Shown: positions 1 to 6,255 of the stretch, piece by piece
How the letters are laid out: each line of letters starts with the position of its first letter
Numbering within the stretch: position 1 is the stretch's first letter
Source of the DNA: an uncultured Oscillospiraceae bacterium
Lineage (GTDB): Bacteria; Bacillota_A; Clostridia; Oscillospirales; Oscillospiraceae
Assembly (NCBI GenBank): GCA_944386965.1
Contig: CALXDE010000041.1
Coordinates: forward strand, 1 to 7,878
Length of the DNA stretch: 7,878 bases
Direction: 5' to 3'
Position numbers and translations under genes: made by a program
The notes under the pieces: generated by a model
Database searches by the model: none
What the model was told of the DNA's origin: nothing
What the model saw: only the letters and a program-made list of their open reading frames with translations

Positions 1-154
1 CCTCGCCAAGCACCTGGCGGTGATGGATTCCACCGCCACCAGCCTCAGCATGGATAACCACATCCCTGTGCTGGTGTTCGCGCTGAAGGACCCCAACAAC
101 ATCATCCGCGCCCTGAAGGGTGAGAAGATCGGAACCATTGTGAAGGAGGATTAA
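1..154 (+). CDS. pyrH: UMP kinase PyrH, C-terminal end (5' truncated by window)
   Basis: The last 50 codons of a gene that enters from the left edge, read in the frame beginning at base 2 and ending with TAA at 152-154. The peptide contains [12 protein letters not shown] and later IPVLVF, then the ending [11 protein letters not shown]. This matches the C-terminal part of bacterial UMP kinases, where the MDxTAxSLxMDN segment lies near the nucleotide-binding region. The family phosphorylates UMP to UDP with ATP as a cytoplasmic hexamer and feeds pyrimidine nucleotide synthesis. Its position directly before frr is the standard bacterial order (rpsB-tsf-pyrH-frr), which supports the call. Nothing can be said about the start or the N-terminal catalytic residues, because they lie outside the window. 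Confidence 0.95.
   Translation, partial: LAKHLAVMDSTATSLSMDNHIPVLVFALKDPNNIIRALKGEKIGTIVKED
143..150 (+). promoter_or_regulatory. Shine-Dalgarno site of frr, inside the pyrH coding end
   Basis: The bases AAGGAGGA form a near-perfect anti-16S match placed 8 nt before the frr ATG at 159. The site is embedded in the last codons of pyrH (Lys-Glu-Asp). The frr ribosome site therefore overlaps translated pyrH sequence, and the two genes are separated by only 4 bases. This fixes the frr start and suggests the two genes share one transcript. Confidence 0.85.
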
Positions 155-158
155 CGAC

Positions 159-716
159 ATGCTGAAAGACGAGTACAAGGTTTTTGAGGATAAGATGAAG
201 AAGTCCATCGACTCCGTGGCCGCGGACTTCGCCGCTGTCCGGGCCGGCCGGGCCAACGCCGCGGTGCTGGACCGGATCATGGTGGACTACTATGGCAGCC
301 CCACCCCCATCCAGCAGATCGCGTCCATCGGCTCTCCGGACCCCCGGTCCCTGGTGATCACCCCCTGGGATGTGTCGGCGGTGCGCGCCATTGAGAAGGC
401 TATCCAGGAGTCGGATCTGGGGATCAACCCCTCCAACGACGGCAAGAGCCTGCGCCTGCTCTTTCCCCAGCTCACCGAGGAGCGCCGCAAGGAGCTGACC
501 AAGCAGATCGCCAAGTACGCCGAGGGCGGCAAGGTGGCCATCCGCAACATCCGGCGGGACGCTATGGAGAAGTTCAAGAAGCTGGAGAAGGCCGGCGAGC
601 TCACCGAGGACGATCTGAAGATTGCCGAGAAGGATATCCAGAAGCTTACCGACGAGATGACCAAGAAGATCGACGCGCTGTACGCCGCCAAGGAGAAGGA
701 GCTGATGGAGGTCTGA
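159..716 (+). CDS. frr: Ribosome recycling factor
   Basis: A 185-residue protein, the same length as E. coli RRF. In the family, RRF works with EF-G to split the post-termination 70S ribosome so that subunits can be reused. Visible family features are RAGRA at residues 28-32, GINPSNDGKSLRL at 88-100, and RNIRRDA at 129-135, whose Arg132 falls at the same number as the functionally important Arg132 of E. coli RRF. The N-terminal (1-30) and C-terminal (105-185) parts are charged and helical, as expected for the three-helix-bundle domain I. The middle (about 31-104) corresponds to the smaller beta domain II. The ATG at 159 has a strong ribosome site (AAGGAGGA) at ideal spacing. The gene follows pyrH after 4 bases, the usual neighbour pair. 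No anomalies are seen. Confidence 0.98.
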   Translation: MLKDEYKVFEDKMKKSIDSVAADFAAVRAGRANAAVLDRIMVDYYGSPTPIQQIASIGSPDPRSLVITPWDVSAVRAIEKAIQESDLGINPSNDGKSLRLLFPQLTEERRKELTKQIAKYAEGGKVAIRNIRRDAMEKFKKLEKAGELTEDDLKIAEKDIQKLTDEMTKKIDALYAAKEKELMEV

Positions 717-760
717 GGCCTCCTTCCCCTGGTCATCCTGATTTTGTTCTGGGAGGCGCT

Positions 761-1522
761 ATGGCATTTTCGTTTTTGCGAAAAAAACACAGCAATGTTG
801 CGGGGCAGGTGGATTTTGACCATTTGCCCCGTCACATTGCCATCATTTTAGACGGCAACGGCCGGTGGGCCAAGCGGCGGGGCCTGCCCCGCACCGCCGG
901 ACACCGGGCCGGGTCGGAGAATTTCCGCACCATTGCCACCTACTGCCGGGACATCGGCATCCAGTATCTCACGGTTTATGCCTTTTCCACCGAGAACTGG
1001 AAGCGGCCCCAGGAGGAGGTGGACACCATCATGGACCTCCTGAAGAAGTACCTGCTGGAGGCCATCGACACCATGGAGCGGGACAATGTGCGCCTGCATT
1101 TCATGGGGGACCTCTCGGTGCTGACCCAGGAGCTCCAGGATCTGGCGGCACAGTGCAACGCCATCTCCGAGCGGCTCACCGGATGCCTTTGCAGCATCTG
1201 CATCAACTACGGGGGCAGGGCGGAGATCGTCCACGCAGCGCAGAACTTCGCCAAGGACTGCCTGAACGGATCTGTAAAGCCAGAGGATTTGACAGAATCC
1301 GGTTTCGAGAACTATCTCTACTCCAGTCATATCCCGAGTCCCGATCTGCTGATCCGCCCCGGCGGGGAGCAGCGGCTGAGCAACTTCCTCCTCTGGCAGT
1401 GCGCCTACAGCGAGTTCTATTTTACGCCGGTGCTCTGGCCGGACTTCTCCAAGGAGGAGCTGCGCAAGGCCATCGCGGCCTTTCAGCACAGGGACAGGCG
1501 GTTTGGCGAGGTGAAGAAATGA
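761..1522 (+). CDS. uppS: Undecaprenyl diphosphate synthase (cis-prenyltransferase)
   Basis: A 253-residue cis-prenyltransferase. It condenses isopentenyl diphosphate onto farnesyl diphosphate to give the C55 carrier lipid for peptidoglycan and other envelope polymers, acting at the cytoplasmic face of the membrane. The conserved blocks are in order: HIAIILDGNGRWA at residues 25-37, with catalytic Asp31 (equivalent to Asp26 in E. coli); AFSTENWKRP at 74-83; INYGGRAEI at 148-156; and DLLIRPGGEQRLSN at 195-208, followed by SEFYF with Glu218. Arg199, Arg205 and Ser207 match the diphosphate-binding residues. Pro200 stands where Thr is common in characterised enzymes. The ATG at 761 follows GGGAGG (751-756) by 4 bases. 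The TGA stop overlaps the cdsA ATG in an ATGA, suggesting translational coupling. The first 30 codons are AT-rich compared with the rest and contain a run of seven A (781-787). Confidence 0.97.
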   Translation: MAFSFLRKKHSNVAGQVDFDHLPRHIAIILDGNGRWAKRRGLPRTAGHRAGSENFRTIATYCRDIGIQYLTVYAFSTENWKRPQEEVDTIMDLLKKYLLEAIDTMERDNVRLHFMGDLSVLTQELQDLAAQCNAISERLTGCLCSICINYGGRAEIVHAAQNFAKDCLNGSVKPEDLTESGFENYLYSSHIPSPDLLIRPGGEQRLSNFLLWQCAYSEFYFTPVLWPDFSKEELRKAIAAFQHRDRRFGEVKK

Positions 1523-2328
1523 CTTCTCTGCAGTCGAGAATTCTGGTGGCGGTCATCGGTGTGCCGGTGCTGCTGTGGGTGGTGCTGTGGGCGCCGCCGC
1601 TGGTGATGAATCTGATGCTGGCGGCCCTGTCGGCCATTGCCGCCTGGGAGCTGGTGCGGTGCGTCAGCGCCTACAAGGCGTGGCGCTGGCCGTCGGCCTC
1701 TCTGGCTTTCCTGATGGAGGGATATGTCCTGGAACAGGAGCAGGCTGTGGTCAGCGCGCCTGTGCTGCTGACGCTGGTGGTCCTGGTGTGCTTTGCCGTG
1801 GCGGTGTTTATGGCGGGGCGGATCAAGCTGCTGGACATCCTGGCGGTGCTCTTCTCCGTCTCCGCCATCCCCTACGCTTTTCACGCCTTTCTCCGCATCC
1901 ATGTGGCGGGGCACCGGGCCTATCTGCTGCTGCCCTTTCTCTTCAGCTTTGCCAGCGACACCTTTGCCTTTTTTGCCGGGCACGCTTTCGGCAGGCACAA
2001 GCTGGCTCCCTATGTCAGCCCCCACAAGACGGTGGAGGGGGCCATCGGCGGCCTTGCGGGCAATGTGCTCTGCGGCCTCCTCTTCGCCTGGGTGATGAAC
2101 ACCTGGTTCGGGGAGCACCTGTCTCTCCTCCGGATCGCCCTGACGGGCCTGGGGTGCAGCGTGGTGGCCCAGCTGGGGGACCTGAGCTTCTCCCTGATCA
2201 AGCGGGAGTTTGGCATCAAGGACTATGGCCGCATCTTTCTGGCCCACGGCGGCGTCCTGGACCGGTTTGACAGCGTGCTGTTTGTGGCGCCGGTGATGGC
2301 GTGGCTGATGCCGTATCTCTTGGGGTGA
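1519..2328 (+). CDS. cdsA: Phosphatidate cytidylyltransferase (CDP-diacylglycerol synthase)
   Basis: A 269-residue polytopic membrane protein that would make CDP-diacylglycerol from phosphatidate and CTP, the branch point of phospholipid synthesis. Hydrophobic segments run through about residues 8-45, 80-122, 134-154, 175-195, 203-219 and 252-268. SDTFAFFAGHAFGRHKL (146-162) and SPHKTVEGAIGG (167-178) are typical of the family. The C-terminal signature runs from Ser225 to Asp251, with SLIKRE (225-230), KDYG (234-237), HGG (243-245) and LDRFD (247-251), plus AQLGD at 217-221 carrying metal-binding Asp221. The signature deviates at 241-242, where Leu-Ala replaces the usual Pro-Gly before HGG. 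The open frame extends far upstream of 1519, but the ATG there is chosen because it overlaps the uppS stop (ATGA) and begins the hydrophobic N-terminus expected for CdsA. Confidence 0.95.
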   Translation: MTSLQSRILVAVIGVPVLLWVVLWAPPLVMNLMLAALSAIAAWELVRCVSAYKAWRWPSASLAFLMEGYVLEQEQAVVSAPVLLTLVVLVCFAVAVFMAGRIKLLDILAVLFSVSAIPYAFHAFLRIHVAGHRAYLLLPFLFSFASDTFAFFAGHAFGRHKLAPYVSPHKTVEGAIGGLAGNVLCGLLFAWVMNTWFGEHLSLLRIALTGLGCSVVAQLGDLSFSLIKREFGIKDYGRIFLAHGGVLDRFDSVLFVAPVMAWLMPYLLG

Positions 2329-2344
2329 GCGCGCCGCGCTCCCC
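2323..2344 (+). other. Strong GC hairpin over the cdsA stop codon
   Basis: The transcript can fold into a nine-pair stem: 2323-2325 with 2342-2344, and 2327-2332 with 2336-2341. It has a three-base GCC loop at 2333-2335 and one bulged U at 2326, the first base of the cdsA stop codon. It lies in the 45-bp gap before dxr. No U-tract follows, so it is not a canonical intrinsic terminator. It could act as a processing or stability element, or slow elongation between cdsA and dxr. It could also be a chance product of GC-rich sequence. Confidence 0.4.
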
Positions 2345-2373
2345 GGATTCCCATATATTGCGAGGAATACCCA

Positions 2374-3540
2374 ATGAAACGAACCATATCCGTCCTGGGC
2401 TCCACCGGCTCCATTGGCCGGCAGACCCTGGAGGTAGCCCGGCAGCTGAAGCTGCCGGTAGCCGCCCTGGCGGCAAAAAGCAGTGTGGACCTGCTGGAGC
2501 GGCAGGTCCGGGAATTTCATCCGAAACTGGCGGTGCTCTACGATATGGAGGCCGCCATGGAGCTTGTCCGGCGCCTGGCCGGCTTCCCCACCCGGGTAGC
2601 CTACGGGATGGAGGGCCTGCTGGAGGCGGCCTCCATGGACGAGGCGGACACCGTGGTGGTGGCTGTGGTGGGCATGGTGGGCCTGCGGCCGACGCTGGCC
2701 GCGGCGGGAAAGGGAAAGCGCCTGGCCCTGGCCAACAAGGAGACGCTGGTGTGCGCGGGGGATCTGGTGATGGAGCGCGCCCGCAGCTGCCGGGCGGAGG
2801 TTGTGCCCATGGACAGTGAGCACTCCGCCATTTTTCAGTGTCTCCAGGGCTGCAGGGACAGGGGAGAGATCAGCCGGCTGTGGCTCACCTGTTCCGGCGG
2901 CCCCTTTTACGGGCGCACCTTTTCCCAGCTGGAGCATGTGACGCGCCAGGAGGCGCTGCGCCATCCCAACTGGACCATGGGCGCCAAAATCACCGTGGAC
3001 TGCGCCACGCTGATGAACAAGGGGCTGGAGATCATTGAGGCCATGCACCTGTTTGCCCTGCCGCTGGAGCGGGTTTCCGCGGTGATTCACCGCCAGTCCA
3101 TTCTCCACTCCCTGGTGCAGTTCCGGGATGGGGCGCTGCTGGGGCAGATGGGGACGCCGGACATGCGCCTGCCCATCCGGTACGCGCTGACCTATCCCCG
3201 CCGCGCGGCGGCGCCGGAGCCGGCGCTGGACCTGCTGTCCTGTCCGCCTCTGACCTTTGCTCCGCCGGACGAGGGGGCGTTTCCCTGTCTGCGCCTCGCC
3301 CGGGAGGCGGCCCAGACCGGCGGGACCGCCTGCGCCGTCCTCAACGGAGCCAATGAGGCGGCGGTGGAGCGCTTTCTGGCCGGCGTGATCGGCTTTAACG
3401 ACATTTCCCGCCTGGTGGAGCGGGCGCTGGAGAGTGTGGAAGTGAAATGGAATCCGGATCTGGCGGATATACTGGAAGCAGACCGGAGAGCCCGCTGTGT
3501 TGTGGAGCGTCTGACGGGCGCCCGGGAGGAAACCAGATAA
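2374..3540 (+). CDS. dxr: 1-deoxy-D-xylulose 5-phosphate reductoisomerase
   Basis: A 388-residue cytosolic enzyme, close to the 398 residues of the E. coli protein. It converts DXP to 2-C-methyl-D-erythritol 4-phosphate with NADPH and a divalent metal, the committed step of the MEP isoprenoid pathway and the fosmidomycin target. The NADPH-binding loop GSTGSIG is at residues 9-15, and ANKETLV is at 120-126. Metal ligands are Asp147 and Glu149 in VPMDSEHSA and Glu219 in MNKGLE (equivalent to E. coli Asp150, Glu152, Glu231). SGGPF at 174-178 and HPNWTMG at 197-203 form the substrate site and flexible loop. LNGANEAAV at 323-331 is the conserved C-terminal domain motif. The ATG at 2374 follows GAGGAA (2362-2367) by 6 bases. 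The position between cdsA and rseP is the usual Firmicutes order. All key residues are present. Confidence 0.98.
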   Translation: MKRTISVLGSTGSIGRQTLEVARQLKLPVAALAAKSSVDLLERQVREFHPKLAVLYDMEAAMELVRRLAGFPTRVAYGMEGLLEAASMDEADTVVVAVVGMVGLRPTLAAAGKGKRLALANKETLVCAGDLVMERARSCRAEVVPMDSEHSAIFQCLQGCRDRGEISRLWLTCSGGPFYGRTFSQLEHVTRQEALRHPNWTMGAKITVDCATLMNKGLEIIEAMHLFALPLERVSAVIHRQSILHSLVQFRDGALLGQMGTPDMRLPIRYALTYPRRAAAPEPALDLLSCPPLTFAPPDEGAFPCLRLAREAAQTGGTACAVLNGANEAAVERFLAGVIGFNDISRLVERALESVEVKWNPDLADILEADRRARCVVERLTGAREETR

Positions 3541-3553
3541 GGAGTATTGATCC

Positions 3554-4627
3554 ATGTCCATGATTCTCTACATTTTTGCCGCGATTGTGATTTTTGGGGT
3601 CCTGATTGCCGTCCACGAGTGGGGGCACTTCATTGCCGCCCGGCTCTGCGGCGTCACGGTCCACGAGTTTGCCATCGGCATGGGGCCGGCCCTCTATCAG
3701 AAGGAGAAGAAGGGCACCAAATACGCCATCCGCCTTCTGCCCATCGGCGGCTATTGCGCCCTGGAGGGGGAGGAGGACGACTCCGACGACCCCCACAGCC
3801 TCAACAACCAGGGGCTTTGGAAAAAGGTGATGATTTTTGCCGCCGGGGCGCTGATGAACTTTTTGGTGGGGTTTCTCATCATTCTGTGCGTCTACTCCAC
3901 GGCGGCGGGCTTCCGCACCACGGAGATTACCGGCTTTTTCGACGGCTGCCCCTACCAGGGGGAGGACGGCCTCCAGGTGGGGGACGCCTTTTACAGCATC
4001 GACGGCCACCGGATCTATCTCTTCAGCGACATCTCCACCTATCTCGCCCGGGGCAACGGGGAGAGCTTTGATCTGGTGATGCTTCGGGACGGGGAGAAGG
4101 TGACCCTGGAGGACTTTCCCATGACGGTTCGGGAGTACACCCAGGCCGACGGGACCCCCTTTACCGGCTTTGGATTCTATCTCAACGGGGTGGAGGAGGC
4201 CACGATCTGGGCAAAGCTCCGGGTCAGCTGGTACAACGCCATCGACTTTGTGCGCCTGATCTGGATGAGCCTGGGAGATCTCATCACCGGTGCGGCGGGC
4301 ATGGAGGACCTGAGCGGGCCGGTGGGCATCGTCTCCACCATCACCCAGGTGGGGGAGCAGAGCGCCTCCGTTCGGGAGGCGCTGGAGAATATCGCCTACT
4401 TCGGCGCCCTGATCGCCGTGAACCTGGCGGTGATGAATCTGCTGCCCATTCCGGCTCTGGACGGGGGGAAGATCTTCTTCCTGGTGATCAACGCCCTGTG
4501 CATGCTGGTGGTCAAGCGGCAGATCCCGCCCAAATATGAGAACTATATCCATGCCGCCGGGTTTGCCCTGCTGATGCTGCTGATGCTGGCGGTGACATTT
4601 CAGGACGTGTTCCGACTGTTTCAATAA
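3554..4627 (+). CDS. rseP: Site-2 intramembrane zinc metalloprotease (RseP/RasP family)
   Basis: A 357-residue polytopic membrane protease. The family cleaves membrane-embedded segments, such as anti-sigma factors and remnant signal peptides, within the bilayer. HEWGH at residues 21-25 in the first transmembrane helix supplies the zinc-binding histidines and catalytic glutamate. NLLPIPALDGG at 295-305 supplies the third ligand, Asp303. Likely membrane helices are at about 3-24, 92-115, 280-300 and 333-350. A PDZ-like domain covers roughly 122-190 (LQVGDAFYSIDGHRI core). LSGPVGIV at 253-260 is a family hallmark. GALMN at 98-102 lies where many homologues have GPxxN. The ATG at 3554 is preferred over the one at 3560 because AAGGAG (3539-3544) lies 9 bases before it. 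The substrate cannot be told from this window; no sigma or anti-sigma gene is nearby. Confidence 0.95.
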   Translation: MSMILYIFAAIVIFGVLIAVHEWGHFIAARLCGVTVHEFAIGMGPALYQKEKKGTKYAIRLLPIGGYCALEGEEDDSDDPHSLNNQGLWKKVMIFAAGALMNFLVGFLIILCVYSTAAGFRTTEITGFFDGCPYQGEDGLQVGDAFYSIDGHRIYLFSDISTYLARGNGESFDLVMLRDGEKVTLEDFPMTVREYTQADGTPFTGFGFYLNGVEEATIWAKLRVSWYNAIDFVRLIWMSLGDLITGAAGMEDLSGPVGIVSTITQVGEQSASVREALENIAYFGALIAVNLAVMNLLPIPALDGGKIFFLVINALCMLVVKRQIPPKYENYIHAAGFALLMLLMLAVTFQDVFRLFQ

Positions 4628-4642
4628 GGAGGCCTGTGTGTT

Positions 4643-5179
4643 ATGCTGATTGCCCTGACCCCATGGGAGGAGGGGTTCATTCCCTTTGTAGCCAAATACG
4701 CCAACAATGCCAGGATCGCCGCCAATCTGCGGGATGTGTTTCCCTGGCCCTATGCCGACGCGGACGCGGCGGAGTTTGTCCGGGACTGCATGGCAAAGGA
4801 CGGACAGGGCGTCCTCTCCCGGGCCATTCTGGCCGGAGGGGAGTGCGTGGGGAGTATCAGCGTCACCCAGGGGGCGGATGTGTACCGCCGCAGCGGGGAG
4901 CTGGGCTACTGGCTGGCGGAGCCCTACTGGGGAAAGGGAATCATGACCTGGGCGGTCCGGGAAGTCTGCCGGGAGGCCTTTGAGAAGCTGGACATCGTTC
5001 GGATCTATGCCGAGTCTTACGCCCACAACATGGGCTCCCGCCGGGTGCTGGAGAAGGCCGGCTTTGTTCAGGAGGGAACGCTGCGCCAGAGCGTGTACAA
5101 AAACGGACAGATGTACGATGCCTGTATCTACGCTCTGCTGAAAGAGGAATCCGGGAGAGCGGGAGGTGAGTGCCCATGA
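4643..5179 (+). CDS. GNAT family N-acetyltransferase (RimJ/RimL-like)
   Basis: A 178-residue soluble protein with a complete GNAT fold. These enzymes transfer acetyl from acetyl-CoA to an amine on a protein N-terminus or small molecule. YANNARIAANLRDVFPWPY at residues 19-37 is the N-terminal block of the RimJ/RimL-type (Acetyltransf_3) branch. ELGYWLAEPYWGKGI at 86-100 contains the acetyl-CoA pyrophosphate loop. AHNMGSRRVLEKAGF at 127-141 and QEGTLRQSVYKNG at 143-155 form the C-terminal half. The ATG at 4643 follows AAGGAGG (4626-4632), which overlaps the rseP stop. The gene's own stop overlaps the ispG start. Neither residues nor neighbours define the substrate, so the name stays generic. 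It is an insertion into an otherwise conserved rseP-ispG order, yet its base composition matches its neighbours and does not suggest recent transfer. Confidence 0.92.
   Translation: MLIALTPWEEGFIPFVAKYANNARIAANLRDVFPWPYADADAAEFVRDCMAKDGQGVLSRAILAGGECVGSISVTQGADVYRRSGELGYWLAEPYWGKGIMTWAVREVCREAFEKLDIVRIYAESYAHNMGSRRVLEKAGFVQEGTLRQSVYKNGQMYDACIYALLKEESGRAGGECP
5161..5166 (+). promoter_or_regulatory. Shine-Dalgarno site deciding the ispG start
   Basis: GGGAGG lies inside the last codons of the acetyltransferase gene. It sits 9 bases before the ATG at 5176 but only 3 bases before an in-frame GTG at 5170. The spacing favours the ATG, which also forms an ATGA overlap with the upstream stop. Confidence 0.7.
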
Positions 5180-6213
5180 CCAGGCAGATCATGGTGGGAG
5201 ACGTCCCCGTCGGGGGCGGGGCCCCGGTGTCCATCCAGTCCATGTGCTCCACCAGGACCGACGACATCTCCGCCACGGTGGACCAGATCCATCAGCTGGA
5301 GGCTGCCGGCTGCGAGATCGTCCGGGTGGCGGTGCCCGACATGGCGGCGGCGAAAGCTGTGGGGGCCATCAAGAGCCGCATCCACATCCCCCTGGTGGCG
5401 GACATCCACTTTGACTACCGCCTGGCTCTGGAGTGCGCCGGCCAGGGGGTGGATAAAATCCGCATCAACCCCGGCAACATCGGTTCCAGGGAGCGGGTGA
5501 AGGCGGTGGTGGAGGCCTGCCGGGGAGGAAACATCCCCATCCGCATCGGCGTCAACGGCGGCTCGCTGGAGAAGGAGCTGCGGAAAAAGTACGGCGGCGT
5601 CACGGCGGAGGCCCTGGTGGAGAGCGCCATGGGCCATGTGGCGCTGCTGGAGGCGTTCGACTTCCACGACATCTGCATCTCCGTCAAGTGCAGCAGCGTG
5701 CCGGTGAATATCGCCGCCTATCGGCTGCTGTCAGAGCGGTGTGACTACCCGCTGCATTTGGGCGTTACGGAGGCGGGTACCCCCGCCATGGGGATCATCA
5801 AGTCCGCCATGGGCATCGGGGGGCTTCTCTGCCTTGGAATCGGCGACACCATCCGGGTGACCCTCACCGCCGACCCGGTGGAGGAGATCGCGGCGGCCAA
5901 GGGCATCCTCCAGGCGGCGGGCCTGCGGCAGGAGGGACCCAATCTGATCGCCTGTCCCACCTGCGGGCGCACCCGCATCGACCTGATCCCCATGGCCCAG
6001 GAGGTGGAGCGGCGGCTGAAGGGCTGCGCCAAGCCTATCACCGTGGCGGTCATGGGCTGCGCGGTGAACGGCCCCGGCGAGGCCGCCGGCGCCGACGTGG
6101 GCATCGCCGGCGGGGATGGCGAGGGACTGCTCTTCGCCCACGGCAAGGTGCTGCGGAAGGTCCCCCAGGAAAAGCTGGTGGACGAGCTGATGCGGGAGAT
6201 CGAGAAGCTGTAA
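5176..6213 (+). CDS. ispG: 4-hydroxy-3-methylbut-2-en-1-yl diphosphate synthase (flavodoxin), IspG/GcpE
   Basis: A 345-residue iron-sulfur enzyme that reductively opens methylerythritol cyclodiphosphate to HMBPP, the next-to-last MEP-pathway step. Conserved blocks, numbered from the ATG at 5176, are: VGDVPVGGGAPVSIQSM at residues 7-23; ADIHFDYRLA at 75-84; KIRINPGNIG at 94-103; and LHLGVTEAGT at 193-202. CPTCGRTR at 260-267 supplies Cys260 and Cys263. MGCAVNGPGEA at 293-303 supplies the third cluster cysteine, Cys295, and the conserved Glu302. The TIM-barrel half is thus followed by a complete 4Fe-4S domain. It is slightly shorter than the E. coli protein (372). A GTG at 5170 would add two residues but is poorly spaced from the ribosome site. 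The overlap with the acetyltransferase stop suggests coupled translation. It shares this operon with dxr of the same pathway. Confidence 0.97.
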   Translation: MTRQIMVGDVPVGGGAPVSIQSMCSTRTDDISATVDQIHQLEAAGCEIVRVAVPDMAAAKAVGAIKSRIHIPLVADIHFDYRLALECAGQGVDKIRINPGNIGSRERVKAVVEACRGGNIPIRIGVNGGSLEKELRKKYGGVTAEALVESAMGHVALLEAFDFHDICISVKCSSVPVNIAAYRLLSERCDYPLHLGVTEAGTPAMGIIKSAMGIGGLLCLGIGDTIRVTLTADPVEEIAAAKGILQAAGLRQEGPNLIACPTCGRTRIDLIPMAQEVERRLKGCAKPITVAVMGCAVNGPGEAAGADVGIAGGDGEGLLFAHGKVLRKVPQEKLVDELMREIEKL

Positions 6214-6255
6214 AGGGAAACTACTGGTCAGTGTGATGAGGAGGGAGGAGCACGT

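Noticed and set aside
707..723. GGAGG/CCTCC hairpin at the end of frr as a terminator.
   Set aside because: The stem has only five pairs with a seven-base loop and no U-tract, and uppS follows closely on the same strand.
1289..1317. TTGACA at 1289-1294 inside uppS as the -35 box of a promoter for cdsA.
   Set aside because: The best -10 at suitable spacing (TATCTC) matches only half of the consensus, and the bases encode conserved-frame residues of uppS.
865..1518. Upstream extension of the cdsA frame, giving a protein of nearly 490 residues.
   Set aside because: The extension overlaps uppS in another frame, is low-complexity Gly/His/Pro-rich, and has no family match. The ATG at 1519 gives the normal CdsA length.
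2354..2359. TATATT before dxr as a -10 box.
   Set aside because: There is no -35-like hexamer at 16-18 bases upstream; that interval is the GC hairpin. The implied leader would be too short to include the ribosome site.
1483..3561. A very long open frame on the minus strand opposite cdsA and dxr (about 690 codons); similar long antisense frames at 3395-5026 and 6495-7871.
   Set aside because: They lie opposite well-identified genes, are rich in Arg, Gly, Pro, His and Gln with no recognisable domain, and are expected where G/C-ending codons remove stops from the other strand.
6223..6232. ACTG-GT-CAGT inverted repeat after ispG as an operator or terminator.
   Set aside because: Four pairs with a two-base loop are too few to be meaningful.
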